A DNA stretch of 13,893 bases from a bacterium (GTDB lineage Bacteria > Ratteibacteria > UBA8468): positions 1-13,893 of the forward strand of contig DAOVGU010000239.1 in the NCBI GenBank assembly GCA_030672255.1. The letters are read 5' to 3'. The notes under the pieces are model-generated. The model saw only the letters and a list, made by a program, of their open reading frames with translations, was not told the DNA's origin and made no database searches. The position numbers and the translations under genes were made by a program. How positions within the stretch are numbered: the stretch's first letter is position 1; each line of letters opens with the position of its first letter. Positions 4,540-12,409 of the stretch are shown piece after piece.

Positions 4540-6689
4540 TTCCCTCTTGTTTCTATCCTTTTCCGCTCCTTTAACCTCCTTTCCACCTCTCCCTGTAGAT
4601 CATCAACCTCTTTTTTGGTGAGGGTTCTCTCCTCAGACCGATAAAGGAGGGAGCAAGCCAATCCTCGATAACCAGAAGGAATTTCTTTGCCTTTGTAGAG
4701 ATCAAAGAGCTCAACCTTTTTAATAAGGGGGGAGGCATCCTTGATAATCTTTATTATATCCTTCCAGTCGACCTTTTCAGGAGCAACAATGGCTAAATCA
4801 CGTCTAATGTTAGGATATTTTGGTAACGGTTTAAACTCTCTAATGAAACTCATGGATTCAGCTAAAAGTTTAAAATCTAATTCTGTTAGGTAAACCCCTC
4901 CCGTGAGTTTATGGGATAGGAATTTCCTCTCCCCCCCTCTTTTATCCTCCCCCTCACCTGTCCGCCGGAGTCTTGGCGGGAGGGGGGAGGAGATAGGTGG
5001 GGGTGAAAGTTTCATGGAAGAAAGAATCTTTTCGCTTACCCTTCCGAAACAGCCCAAAAACTTATTATCTATAAAGATACCCGCAGCGTTTTCTTCTAAA
5101 AAATTATGCTTAAAATCCTTGAGTGAATAGTTTAAAATTCCCATCCTTCTCAGAAGTTCCTCTAAGATCCCTTTTAAGGAGAAGAAATTGCCAGAATTAT
5201 AAAGCCCAATCGAGAGCATCAATTTTTCCTGAAAGGAGGGCTCCCGTCCTGTGGACGGGATGGGGGATGCCCGGCGTAAATAGACCTTCCCCAACTCAAA
5301 AAAAGCCATGCGCTTGTTCCCCTGATTAAGGTTATGAGAGAAGGTTAAAAGAAGGGAGGAAAGAAGATTTGTCCGGAGAGCGCTCTGCTCTATGGTTAAA
5401 GGATTCAAAATTTTTATACATTTGTTGTCATTGCGATGAGCATCAGCGACGAAGCAATCTAATTCTTCCGAAGAAGAAAAATTTGAAGTAATTATCTCGC
5501 TGAGACCAAAAGAAATTAAGATTTGCTTTATGAACGAGACAATTTTTTCTTCTCTATTCTCAGAGAAGGGAGTAATTTTTGCCGCGGGGATTTTGGCGGG
5601 AATCTTCTCATATCCATAAAGGCGCGCGAGTTCTTCAATTATATCAACTTCCTGTTTGATATCCTGGCGAAAGGGCGGAACGACAATCTCAAGTAGATCT
5701 TTGTTTTCAAAGACTTTAAAATTTAAAGATTCCAAGATATTTTTCATCTCTGCAGAGGAAATTTCAATCCCTAAAAGACGGGCGACCCTTTCCTTTCTCA
5801 ATTTTACCCCTGCCCCTGCTTTCGCAGGGGTAATCAGGGGCGGAAGTTCTCCTGTTCTATTCAGCCGTCCAATCTTCCCCTCTGCTATTGTCTTTATTAA
5901 CCAGCTTGCCCGATTCAAAGCAAAAAGCACCCCCTCTGGATTCACCCCTCTTTCAAAGCGCAGGGAAGATTCTGTAGTAAGATTAAGCGCATGGGAAGTT
6001 TTTCTGAGGGAAAAGGGAACAAAATATGCGCTCTCCAAAAGAATATCACCGGTGCTATCTGCCACCTGGCTTTCCTCTCCTCCTATAATTCCCGCAATTG
6101 CCAGCGGTTTTTTCTTATCCGCCACGACCAGCATCGAGGTATCCAATACTCGTAGTTTACCATCAAGCGTTCTGAACTTCTCACCGGAGAAAGCACAGCG
6201 GATAATTATCTCTTCCTCAATCTCTTCTAAATCAAAAGCATGCAAGGGTTGTCCGGTCTCCAGGAGAACAAGATTGGTAATATCAACAATATTATTAATT
6301 GGTCTAATTTTGGCTTTTATTAATTTTTCCTTTAACCAATCCGGAGAGGGTCCTGCCTTTATTCCCTTAATAATTCGCGCCGAATAGAATGGACAAAGGG
6401 AAGACTCTCGGGAGTGGATTTTTATCGTAAAAGGATGCGCTTTCCCGGTGAAAATTTGAGGAAACTCCAAAAACCCTTTCCTTAAGATACCAGAGATCTC
6501 CCGCGCAAGGCCAAGGATGGACAGAAGATCCCCTCGATTTGCTGGAATCTCGCACTCAAAGACGGTATCGTTCCCAAGAGAGGATGAGTCCTCAATTGGC
6601 AGACCAACAGAGGTAAGCAGTTCCATCAATCTCTCCGGGGAAAGATCAAAATTGATATATTCCTTCAACCATTGATAAGAATACTTCAT
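4536..6689 (-). CDS. pheT: Phenylalanyl-tRNA synthetase beta subunit, without OB-fold domain
   Basis: About 717 residues from ATG 6689 (an in-frame TTG at 6704 is less likely). The B1 start MKYSYQWLKEYINFDLS runs to VGLPIED near residue 34 and then passes almost directly to ECEIPANRGDLLSILGLARE. The usual OB-fold (EMAP-like) tRNA-binding insertion of about 110 residues is therefore missing. The B3/B4 region follows (NNIVDITNLV, GQPLHAFDL, AIAGIIGGEESQV), then B5 (KERVARLLGIEI, EELARLYGYEKIP), the catalytic-like core, and a C-terminal anticodon-binding domain (KYPNIRRDLAIV ... LLYRSEERTLTKKEVDDL). The protein pairs with PheS to charge tRNA-Phe. Four stretches near residues 284-295, 411-422, 477-484 and 561-589 are encoded by palindromic inserts. 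pheS is not adjacent. No ribosome site is visible. Its own promoter lies at 6755-6783. Confidence 0.93.
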   Translation of the reverse strand: MKYSYQWLKEYINFDLSPERLMELLTSVGLPIEDSSSLGNDTVFECEIPANRGDLLSILGLAREISGILRKGFLEFPQIFTGKAHPFTIKIHSRESSLCPFYSARIIKGIKAGPSPDWLKEKLIKAKIRPINNIVDITNLVLLETGQPLHAFDLEEIEEEIIIRCAFSGEKFRTLDGKLRVLDTSMLVVADKKKPLAIAGIIGGEESQVADSTGDILLESAYFVPFSLRKTSHALNLTTESSLRFERGVNPEGVLFALNRASWLIKTIAEGKIGRLNRTGELPPLITPAKAGAGVKLRKERVARLLGIEISSAEMKNILESLNFKVFENKDLLEIVVPPFRQDIKQEVDIIEELARLYGYEKIPAKIPAAKITPFSENREEKIVSFIKQILISFGLSEIITSNFSSSEELDCFVADAHRNDNKCIKILNPLTIEQSALRTNLLSSLLLTFSHNLNQGNKRMAFFELGKVYLRRASPIPSTGREPSFQEKLMLSIGLYNSGNFFSLKGILEELLRRMGILNYSLKDFKHNFLEENAAGIFIDNKFLGCFGRVSEKILSSMKLSPPPISSPLPPRLRRTGEGEDKRGGERKFLSHKLTGGVYLTELDFKLLAESMSFIREFKPLPKYPNIRRDLAIVAPEKVDWKDIIKIIKDASPLIKKVELFDLYKGKEIPSGYRGLACSLLYRSEERTLTKKEVDDLQGEVERRLKERKRIETRGK
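4925..5008. repeat. In-frame G/C-rich palindromic insert in pheT (largest)
   Basis: A stretch of long C-runs then G-runs folds back on itself around CCGCC (4962-4966) and GGCGG (4975-4979), with outer CCTCCCCCT/GGGGGGAGG arms. Read in the pheT frame it gives a Pro-, Arg- and Gly-rich segment (SPPPISSPLPPRLRRTGEGE...) between RVSEKILSSMKL and the GGVYLTELDF strand, where PheT proteins normally have a short loop. No stop codon or frameshift is introduced. Confidence 0.7.
5242..5260. repeat. In-frame palindrome in pheT
   Basis: Arms TCCCGTCC and GGACGGGA flank TGT. In the pheT frame it encodes part of ASPIPSTGREPS, in a variable loop between FFELGKVYLR and the next strand (EKLMLSIGL). The size is a multiple of three as judged from the intact frame. 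Confidence 0.62.
5426..5460. repeat. In-frame copy of the GTCATTGCGA..GAAGCAATCT element in pheT
   Basis: It opens TGTCATTGCGATGAGC and closes GACGAAGCAATCT; the same words make up the inter-genic element at 4083-4207 and, more loosely, that at 992-1102. In the pheT frame it encodes DCFVADAHRNDNKC, between FSSSEEL and the conserved ILNPLTIEQSALR motif. This is the clearest case of a known intergenic repeat of this genome sitting in coding sequence. Confidence 0.75.
5806..5840. repeat. In-frame CCCCTGC/GCAGGGG palindrome in pheT
   Basis: Arms CCCCTGC (5813-5819) and GCAGGGG (5824-5830) sit within a longer pattern of alternating C4 and G4 blocks. In the pheT frame it encodes PLITPAKAGAGV, just before the conserved KLRKERVARLLG start of the B5 domain. 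It resembles the CCCC..GGGG palindromes at 512-530 and 8358-8378. Confidence 0.68.
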
Positions 6690-6754
6690 CGTGTAATATA
6701 ACAAACTTCAAAAAGTAATTTTTGCCAAACTCGCAAATCCTTATTATGTGGTAA

Positions 6755-6783
6755 AATATAGCACTTTTTCGTCTTTAAGTCAA
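6755..6783 (-). promoter_or_regulatory. Sigma-70 promoter of pheT-zapA
   Basis: On the minus strand TTGACT (6783-6778) and TATATT (6760-6755) are 17 bases apart. Transcription would start near 6748, leaving about 60 bases before the pheT ATG. It is divergent from, and some 75 bp away from, the rpoN promoter. Confidence 0.75.
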
Positions 6784-6859
6784 ATAAGATCTGCCGTTTA
6801 CTTACCCCCTACCATCTTCTTTCCTACTGGCGTTCTTGCCGTGGGCTGTGGCATTCAAT

Positions 6860-6888
6860 TTAACAACCACAAGAATTTGGGGTATAAT
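6860..6888 (+). promoter_or_regulatory. Sigma-70 promoter of rpoN
   Basis: TTAACA (6860-6865) and a perfect TATAAT (6883-6888) have a 17-base spacer. Transcription should start near 6895, so the open frame upstream of that point (from 6836) is not translated and the ATG at 6905 is the real start, only about ten bases into the mRNA. Confidence 0.78.
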
Positions 6889-6904
6889 AAAGACTAATGG
6901 AACT

Positions 6905-8272
6905 ATGGAACTGAAAGTTCATTTAGTCCAGCAGCAGAGATTATCTCTTACCCCAAGGATGAAACAGTCACTCCATATCCTCCAACTTCCCCTGATGGAG
7001 TTGAGGCAACTAATTGAAGAGGAATTAACTGACAATCCTTTGTTGAAAGAGGCAACCGAGGATGCTGGAGGAGAGAATTTTGAAGAGTTTATTAATTATA
7101 GAGAAAATTGGCAACAATCTCAAGCCGGCAATTCTGAAAAGGAGGAAGAACTTTATAATTTTCGGGAAAGTCTGATTACTCAGGCCGTAACTCTACAACA
7201 AAGGTTATTGCATCAATTGAGGATAATGAGGGGTTCGGAGTCAATTCTTAAGGTTGGCGAATTTCTTATTGGCAATATTGATGATTCCGGTTACCTTCAA
7301 ATTTCATTAGAGGGGGTTGCAAAATCACTGTCGGTACCGATAGCAGAGGTAAAGCAAACTCTCTCCTTAATTCAGACCCTGGAACCAGCCGGTATTGGTG
7401 CCAGAAACCTTAAAGAAGCCCTTCTTCTTCAACTAAAGCGCCACAAAAGAGAAAACAGTTTAGCCGCAAAAATAGTAAAAAACTATTTGGAAGATTTAGG
7501 AAAAAAACATTACCGAAAGATAGGTAAGTCCTTAAACACATCTTTAGAGAAGGTAAAAAGAGCGAAAAACGAGATAGGCAATTTAGAACCGCGGCCAGGC
7601 GGTTCTTTGAGCCCTGCTAAGAAGATTCCCTCCCCAATTCCCGATGTTACCATTAAAAAGGAAAATGGAAAGTACCAGAGCATCCTTAATCACCAATATC
7701 TACCTCGCCTGAGAATAAATCCTTTCTATCAAAATTTTCTGAAGCGCGGAAATCTTTCTTCCTCTACCCGTTGCTATTTAAGAAAGAAATTGAGCAATGC
7801 GCTCTGGTTGATAAAAAATCTCCAGCGAAGAGAAACCACGATTAAAGATATTGTTGACCACATCATCGAAGTTCAGAAAGACTTTTTAGAGAAGGGAGCC
7901 TCTCATCTTAAACCTCTTACCTTAAAGGAAGTAGCAAAAACTGTAAAGCGGAACTCATCAACCGTCTCCCGGGCAATAAGAAATAAATGGGTTCAAACAC
8001 CTTTGGGAAACTTTGAACTAAAGCGATTCTTCAATGGCCATATCAAGAGGAATCATCAGGAACCTTGCTTGCCGGCAGGTAAACCTTTGACTTCCCAGAG
8101 CATTAAAACAAGAATTAAATGCCTTATTGGCAATGAGAAAAAGAAATCTCCTTTATCTGATGAGGATATTCTGAAACGGCTAAAATTTGAGGGAATAGAT
8201 ATTGCCCGGCGCACTATTGCCAAGTATCGGAAGCAACTGAAAATTCTTCCCAGTTATTTGCGAAAAGAATAG
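6905..8272 (+). CDS. rpoN: RNA polymerase sigma-54 factor
   Basis: Protein of 455 residues. Region I (LVQQQRLSLTPRMKQSLHIL, then LPLMELRQLIEEEL.DNPLL, about 7-50) holds the Gln/Leu-rich activator-responsive segment. A short acidic region II follows, then the core-binding domain (about 90-250; GNIDDSGYL, LEPAGIGARNLKEAL, LEPRPGG). The DNA-binding part has a helix-turn-helix LTLKEVAKTVKRNSSTVSRA and the RpoN box ARRTIAKYRK (434-443; canonical ARRTVAKYRE), which reads the -24 element. Start chosen from the promoter at 6860-6888 and from homology starting at MELKVHLVQ. A five-residue CLPAG insert near 388-394 comes from a palindrome in a loop after the HTH (FFNGH region). It likely serves the -24/-12 promoter at 12496-12513 in this window. 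Its own transcription appears to be sigma-70 dependent. Confidence 0.95.
   Translation: MELKVHLVQQQRLSLTPRMKQSLHILQLPLMELRQLIEEELTDNPLLKEATEDAGGENFEEFINYRENWQQSQAGNSEKEEELYNFRESLITQAVTLQQRLLHQLRIMRGSESILKVGEFLIGNIDDSGYLQISLEGVAKSLSVPIAEVKQTLSLIQTLEPAGIGARNLKEALLLQLKRHKRENSLAAKIVKNYLEDLGKKHYRKIGKSLNTSLEKVKRAKNEIGNLEPRPGGSLSPAKKIPSPIPDVTIKKENGKYQSILNHQYLPRLRINPFYQNFLKRGNLSSSTRCYLRKKLSNALWLIKNLQRRETTIKDIVDHIIEVQKDFLEKGASHLKPLTLKEVAKTVKRNSSTVSRAIRNKWVQTPLGNFELKRFFNGHIKRNHQEPCLPAGKPLTSQSIKTRIKCLIGNEKKKSPLSDEDILKRLKFEGIDIARRTIAKYRKQLKILPSYLRKE
8063..8082. repeat. In-frame GCCGGC palindrome in rpoN
   Basis: CTTGCTTGCCGGCAGG, centred on a perfect TGCCGGCA (8070-8077), encodes PCLPAG between NHQE and KPLTSQSIKTRI. 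From memory, CLPAG-type inserts encoded by such palindromes recur in proteins of candidate-phylum genomes. It lies in a variable loop, so the sigma factor should stay functional. Confidence 0.6.
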
Positions 8273-8296
8273 TAGCGTGCTTACCACATCTCAAAA

Positions 8297-8330
8297 AATA
8301 AGAGCACCTTGAAATCAAAGTGCTCTTATT
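8297..8330. terminator. Bidirectional intrinsic terminator between converging units
   Basis: A perfect 11-bp stem (AATAAGAGCAC 8297-8307, GTGCTCTTATT 8320-8330) encloses a 12-base loop. On the minus strand the stem is followed at once by a T run (8291-8298 read in reverse), the ideal form, so it can end the operon arriving from 8487. On the plus strand a T run starts about eight bases after the stem, so it can also end rpoN. Confidence 0.8.
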
Positions 8331-8357
8331 ATCCCTCTTTTTTCTGGTTTTGATTGA

Positions 8358-8378
8358 CCCCCGATTTAATCAGGGGGG
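8358..8378. repeat. Intergenic copy of the CCCC..ATTTAAT..GGGG palindrome
   Basis: CCCCCGATTTAATCAGGGG matches the palindrome at 512-530 with a single difference. It lies between the terminator and the end of the next gene; nothing else is seen in 8379-8486. Confidence 0.65.
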
Positions 8379-8486
8379 ATATTTTTCAGGAAAACTTACC
8401 TATTAAGTGAAATCGCTGGGGTGAACATCCGTTACAAGCTAAACCCTCACATCTTCCGTTCTCTATCTCTATTTAATTGAAATTTA

Positions 8487-9308
8487 TTATAGTCTATATC
8501 CGAGAAAAGGGAGTGGAATATTATGCTCTTTTAGCCTTTCTTTTTGATAGTCATTTAATAATGCTTTACATTCTTCACTAAAAGAGTGGCTCATCCATGC
8601 CCGCCAATTTCTTTCCCCGAAAGGAGAGCTGCCATCAATTTTGTCCTTTTCTATACCAATAAAAAATAACTCTGTTGCAGTACAAATCTTTTCTAATCTT
8701 TCCAGCTGCTCTTCATTCAAACCTGCCCCTATCTGCTCGAGTATCGCCTTCATAATATTTGTCATGAAAACAGGGTCCTCTATAAACTCTTCATCATCAG
8801 TGTGGCCCCTTATTGCGCTGAACTCCTTCACAATTTCCATTAAGTCTTCCCTGACATTATTACTATAATAATCGTTTTCACTGTTTCCATAGGCCATGAT
8901 TACTAAATTCGCCAATTTGTCCCACTCAATCCTTCCTATCAGTTCCTCCTGATCCGGAACACCAAATCCGATAATCCCTTTATCAACCATTACTGCAGGC
9001 TTACTAACTATCCCTTTTATATTTTTATCAGCAGGGCGAGATGCGGCAGCAGCCGCTTCTTTCTGTTTGTATTGCGCTAATTCTTCACAGACTTCATTAA
9101 GTTTCTCTTTATCATTACATGATTTTTTCAACCTTTCTATCTCTACATCTTTATTTTGAATCCGACTTTGCAGCCAGGCAATTTCTGCAACTAATTTTTT
9201 CTCTTGCTTTATCTTTTGCCGTGACAAGTTAGAAAAAATAACTATCCCTATCCCTATCAGAACAATAGCTAAGACCGCATTAGCGAACAAAACCTTATTT
9301 TTTATCAT
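8487..9308 (-). CDS. Membrane-anchored coiled-coil protein of unknown function
   Basis: Protein of 273 residues that I do not recognise. A single N-terminal hydrophobic helix (about 6-26) with no cleavage site should anchor it in the inner membrane with the rest outside the cytoplasm. A charged coiled coil follows (about 29-83), then an AAAAAS linker and a soluble, mainly helical domain (about 120-273). Four cysteines (64, 74, 209, 247) could pair in the periplasm. It contains LNEEQLERLEKI (about 197-208), loosely like the LTxxQ motif of Spy/CpxP-type proteins, but this is weak. Its ATG lies 14 bases inside the end of lnt, so the two are translationally coupled. It is the last gene before the terminator at 8297-8330. 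Confidence 0.82.
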   Translation of the reverse strand: MIKNKVLFANAVLAIVLIGIGIVIFSNLSRQKIKQEKKLVAEIAWLQSRIQNKDVEIERLKKSCNDKEKLNEVCEELAQYKQKEAAAAASRPADKNIKGIVSKPAVMVDKGIIGFGVPDQEELIGRIEWDKLANLVIMAYGNSENDYYSNNVREDLMEIVKEFSAIRGHTDDEEFIEDPVFMTNIMKAILEQIGAGLNEEQLERLEKICTATELFFIGIEKDKIDGSSPFGERNWRAWMSHSFSEECKALLNDYQKERLKEHNIPLPFLGYRL

Positions 9309-10734
9309 AACGTAAAAGCTTATTGCCCCGTATTGAAAGTATTGACACGCTGCAGCAGACCGCCAGGATGAACAGGATTATTGTCAAATCCCCATATTTT
9401 GAATAGAATGTCTTCTGATCGCTCAAACGAACTTCAGTTGTAATTATCTTCCGCTCAAACGGCTTTACAGCCGCAATGATTTTCCCGTACGGGTTTATCA
9501 CCTGGGTAATACCGGTATTGGTTGCTCTCACCAGGTACCTTCTATTCTCGGCCGCTCTCAGCCTTGTTTGCAGGGACGCAAGGTATACGCCACAGGTCTG
9601 CTTGAACCTGCTGTTGTTTGCCAGCGAAATAAACAGTTTTGCTCCCTGCAGTGTTAAATCGCGGGCAATGTCTGCAATGGTTTCTTCGAAGCAAAGCAGT
9701 ATACCGAGCCTTGCCTTTTCCGTATTCACAACATGGAGGTCGTCCCCGGGCAATGTCCATGTCTCATAGGGAACTGGACGTACGGATACATACTTGTCCA
9801 CATACGCTCCGTCACTTGAAATAACCACAGCGACATCATTTTCTACCCTTTTTCCATTAGTTCTTTCGTGCAAGATCAAAGTTCCGAAAACAAGACAGCT
9901 TCCGGATTTTTTAACCGTGGCTGATATTTTTTCAAGCAGGCTTGTATTACGAAACACATCCGCAGGGATCGCATACTCTGGCCAGACAATAATATCCGGT
10001 TTCTCCTGTGCGGCTTCCCTCGTCATCTCCAAATATGTCTCAAGCACCACTGTTTCTGCATGATCACATCGCCATATCCACGGTTGAGCAAAATTTCCTT
10101 GCAAAAGGGCGACTTTCAGGTTTTTCCCCTCTGGTTCTGCCAAGTTGCTGTAAGTAACACAGCCAATTATAATCAGTAAAAGAACAGACCCGACAACCAG
10201 CATCTCTCTTGATCTGCGCAGGCACAGAGAAGCTATAACTGTGTTAACCAAAACTATAAGAAATGTTATACCCCTGGCGCCCACAACCCATATCAACGGC
10301 GCCATTGTCGGCTGAAACATAGCCAGGTCTGTCCACGCGCTGCCTACAATCGTGAAAGATGCTATCTGGGCGCCGCAAAACCACACAACCGGAGGAATCA
10401 ATATCAGGCAACCTGTTGTTTTATTTAAAAGCCTGGTTGCCAGAACAAAAAACATGAAAAACAGATACCAGGAAAACAGTGAAAGCAGAAGTGTCCTGAC
10501 ACTATACAATGCGATCCAGCTCAGACAGAACATCCCGGCCAGCAGTATCGCCACAGACCCGAAAACGAAAATATCTCTGAAAGACCCCTTTAATGCCAGT
10601 ATGATAAGCGGAACCAGAACAATCCACACCAGCAATTCTATTCCAACTGCTCCAAGAAAAGACATTAGGCCCAAAAACAGAACTGACAGAACAATACCCT
10701 GCCATTTCACAGACCTATCTCTTCCCTGACTCAT
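9295..10734 (-). CDS. lnt: Apolipoprotein N-acyltransferase family protein
   Basis: Protein of 479 residues from ATG 10734, chosen because GGTGAT lies seven bases upstream (10742-10747). The frame stays open to a TTG at 10839. Several membrane helices occupy about 11-200. A carbon-nitrogen hydrolase domain follows (about 205-430) and a last helix (about 447-466), the plan of Lnt. The catalytic Glu-Lys-Cys triad is visible: WPEYAIP (E253), VDKYVSV (K314) and LLCFEET (C348). PYETW matches the PFGEY loop; the residue after Cys is Phe where E. coli Lnt has Tyr. Lnt adds the third acyl chain to lipoproteins on the periplasmic face of the inner membrane. Placement in a sigma-54 operon with a secreted propeller suggests a dedicated second copy; that is inference. 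Codon use is richer in CTG than in the pil and pheT genes. Confidence 0.88.
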   Translation of the reverse strand: MSQGRDRSVKWQGIVLSVLFLGLMSFLGAVGIELLVWIVLVPLIILALKGSFRDIFVFGSVAILLAGMFCLSWIALYSVRTLLLSLFSWYLFFMFFVLATRLLNKTTGCLILIPPVVWFCGAQIASFTIVGSAWTDLAMFQPTMAPLIWVVGARGITFLIVLVNTVIASLCLRRSREMLVVGSVLLLIIIGCVTYSNLAEPEGKNLKVALLQGNFAQPWIWRCDHAETVVLETYLEMTREAAQEKPDIIVWPEYAIPADVFRNTSLLEKISATVKKSGSCLVFGTLILHERTNGKRVENDVAVVISSDGAYVDKYVSVRPVPYETWTLPGDDLHVVNTEKARLGILLCFEETIADIARDLTLQGAKLFISLANNSRFKQTCGVYLASLQTRLRAAENRRYLVRATNTGITQVINPYGKIIAAVKPFERKIITTEVRLSDQKTFYSKYGDLTIILFILAVCCSVSILSIRGNKLLRYDKK

Positions 10735-10872
10735 TATGCGCATCACCGCAGCAATTGACCGTAGCACTGATGCAACGCGCAAAGATGCATTAGCACCTCC
10801 ACGCGACATTGCAGTGTGATTCGACTTGCGGGTTTCCAAATACTGGAGCTTACCTAATGGCGGCGGACTTGT

Positions 10873-12075
10873 TCAAAATCCAGGCTTAGGATTTTTATAC
10901 AGATTGCCGCCAGAAATTATATCTAGATCACCATCGTTATTAGCATCGCCCACTCCGTAAGAAAGAGGAGTAATTCTACCTGCGTAAATTTTATTTCTCT
11001 TCCATGTGTCGCCGCCGTCACGATTGCCGTACCAGTAGGTAACATTAGCACTGTTACGGTAACATATTACATCGGGTTTTCCATCCAGGTCTATATCTGC
11101 CACTTCCGGAGGCCATCCGGCTAAATGGTTAGTGCTCAAGGTATCAATCCTGTATCTCGTCCACGAACCAGACCCTTTGGGATTTTTATACCAATAGAGG
11201 TAGCTGTCCACAAACGGCTGGCGATTCGACAAAATCACATCATTCCATCCGTCGCCATTAACATCCCCGGCTGATATACTCTGTACACAACTATATCGAT
11301 CTCCATCCACGGTCTTGCGTGACCAATTTCCGCTCTCTGTTTTCGGGTTTGTTAAGACATATGTCCCACCCGAGAGACCGTTAGGCGAACAGACAGTAAC
11401 CGCTATATCTAAATAGTTATCATTATTAAAATCCTTTATCACCATTCCTTCAACATCCTGGGAAAAATCATACACTGTGTAATAACTCCAGTTACCTGTC
11501 ATGTAACCTGGATTTACATACCATCTTAACAGAGTACATTCTCCACCTGCCAGAATATCAGCATGGCCGTCATTATTCATATCAGCGATGGCTACTGTCT
11601 CAATACCATCTGGTGCATCTGGCAATGTGCCTATGTGATATCTGGTCCACGTCCCAGTAGTGCCGGGATTTATAAAGGCATATACCCTGTTCCTGTCAGG
11701 TGATGGATAGTTTCTTCCCACTCCAAAAACCAAGTCTGGTAAGCCGTCACCATCGACATCTCCAACCCTTCTGCCATACATAGGAGAAGGATAGTCAGTA
11801 TTGCCGATAGAATAGCCTGTCCAGCTTCCACTTGCACCGGGATTTTTGTACCAGTTTGTTACACTTATCGAATCTCTCCACCCATCACCGTCAACATCAA
11901 AGAGATGCCGTTTTTCACTCCCGCCGCCAACAGTAACTCTCCCCCACGCAGTTGTATACCCATTTGTTGTCGTACAAACTTCCTCACCACCGCCACCAGC
12001 ATAAACCAGTGATCCTGCACTTATTACCGTAACCGCAATGCTCACTACCAGCCATACACTCTTCCATGTCCTCAT
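10873..12075 (-). CDS. Secreted seven-repeat FG-GAP/VCBS beta-propeller protein
   Basis: Protein of 400 residues with a Sec signal peptide (basic start, hydrophobic 7-21, probable cleavage after VYA at 26). There are seven calcium-binding DxDxDGxxD-type loops starting at residues 60, 106, 165, 215, 271, 327 and 377 (for example DVDGDGWRD, DANNDGDLD). Each is preceded or followed by a recurring (W/F)Y.NP..(S/T)G.W.(R/Y) strand. Seven units predict a complete seven-bladed propeller like integrin-alpha-type FG-GAP domains. No lipobox, LPxTG or PEP-CTERM tail is visible, so it is probably released or held by partners. A strong GGAGG site lies eight bases before the ATG. First gene of the operon behind the 12496-12513 sigma-54 promoter. 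Likely role: surface or extracellular binding or adhesion; the ligand is unknown. Confidence 0.88.
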   Translation of the reverse strand: MRTWKSVWLVVSIAVTVISAGSLVYAGGGGEEVCTTTNGYTTAWGRVTVGGGSEKRHLFDVDGDGWRDSISVTNWYKNPGASGSWTGYSIGNTDYPSPMYGRRVGDVDGDGLPDLVFGVGRNYPSPDRNRVYAFINPGTTGTWTRYHIGTLPDAPDGIETVAIADMNNDGHADILAGGECTLLRWYVNPGYMTGNWSYYTVYDFSQDVEGMVIKDFNNDNYLDIAVTVCSPNGLSGGTYVLTNPKTESGNWSRKTVDGDRYSCVQSISAGDVNGDGWNDVILSNRQPFVDSYLYWYKNPKGSGSWTRYRIDTLSTNHLAGWPPEVADIDLDGKPDVICYRNSANVTYWYGNRDGGDTWKRNKIYAGRITPLSYGVGDANNDGDLDIISGGNLYKNPKPGF

Positions 12076-12284
12076 AATTTCACCCTCCTGTTTTCACTCT
12101 ACCCTTGCTTTCAACAACTCAGCTTTTTAAAATACTCCACTCCTCTCTCATTCAATCAATTACAACTCCCCTAAATCCAAATGCAAGCCACTTTTTCACC
12201 ACTTCCTCTTCAAGCTGCGCCTAAACCCTTATAATTCATAAATTTCAACTCTTCTCCTAAAACCGACTTTTTCTCTGTTTTTTA

Positions 12285-12409
12285 GTAAATATTCAGTAAA
12301 AGCCGTTATTTTCAAGTAGACGTAGGCTGGTAGCCGCAGGATTCATCCTGCGCCTGCGCAACCTAAAGGTTGCGACTACCTTTTGGTACGGTGTTCACTG
12401 AGTATTTAC
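12285..12409. mobile_element. 125-bp MITE with inverted repeats and 8-bp target duplication
   Basis: Terminal inverted repeats of 21 bases (12285-12305 and 12389-12409; 16 of 21 match, outer GTAAATA.TCAGT) enclose a cloverleaf-like core. The core has CGCAGGAT/ATCCTGCG (12335-12352) and CGCAACCT/AGGTTGCG (12357-12374) hairpins within GGTAG/CTACC (12329-12333 and 12376-12380). GTTTTTTA is present on both sides (12277-12284 and 12410-12417), an exact 8-bp target duplication. There is no coding capacity, so it is mobilised in trans by an unseen transposase. It lies in the untranslated leader of the propeller operon. Confidence 0.82.

Noticed and set aside
6836..6904. Upstream extension of the rpoN frame
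   Set aside because: It overlaps the -35 and -10 boxes of the rpoN promoter and has no similarity to sigma-54 region I.
9476..10729. Several open frames antisense to or out of frame with lnt
   Set aside because: They are shadows of lnt, with low-complexity composition and no ribosome sites.
12170..12200. Second sigma-54 promoter (GG-N10-GC on the minus strand)
   Set aside because: It keeps the spacing but lacks TGGCAC and TTGC; the site at 12496-12513 matches far better and has enhancer palindromes at the right distance.
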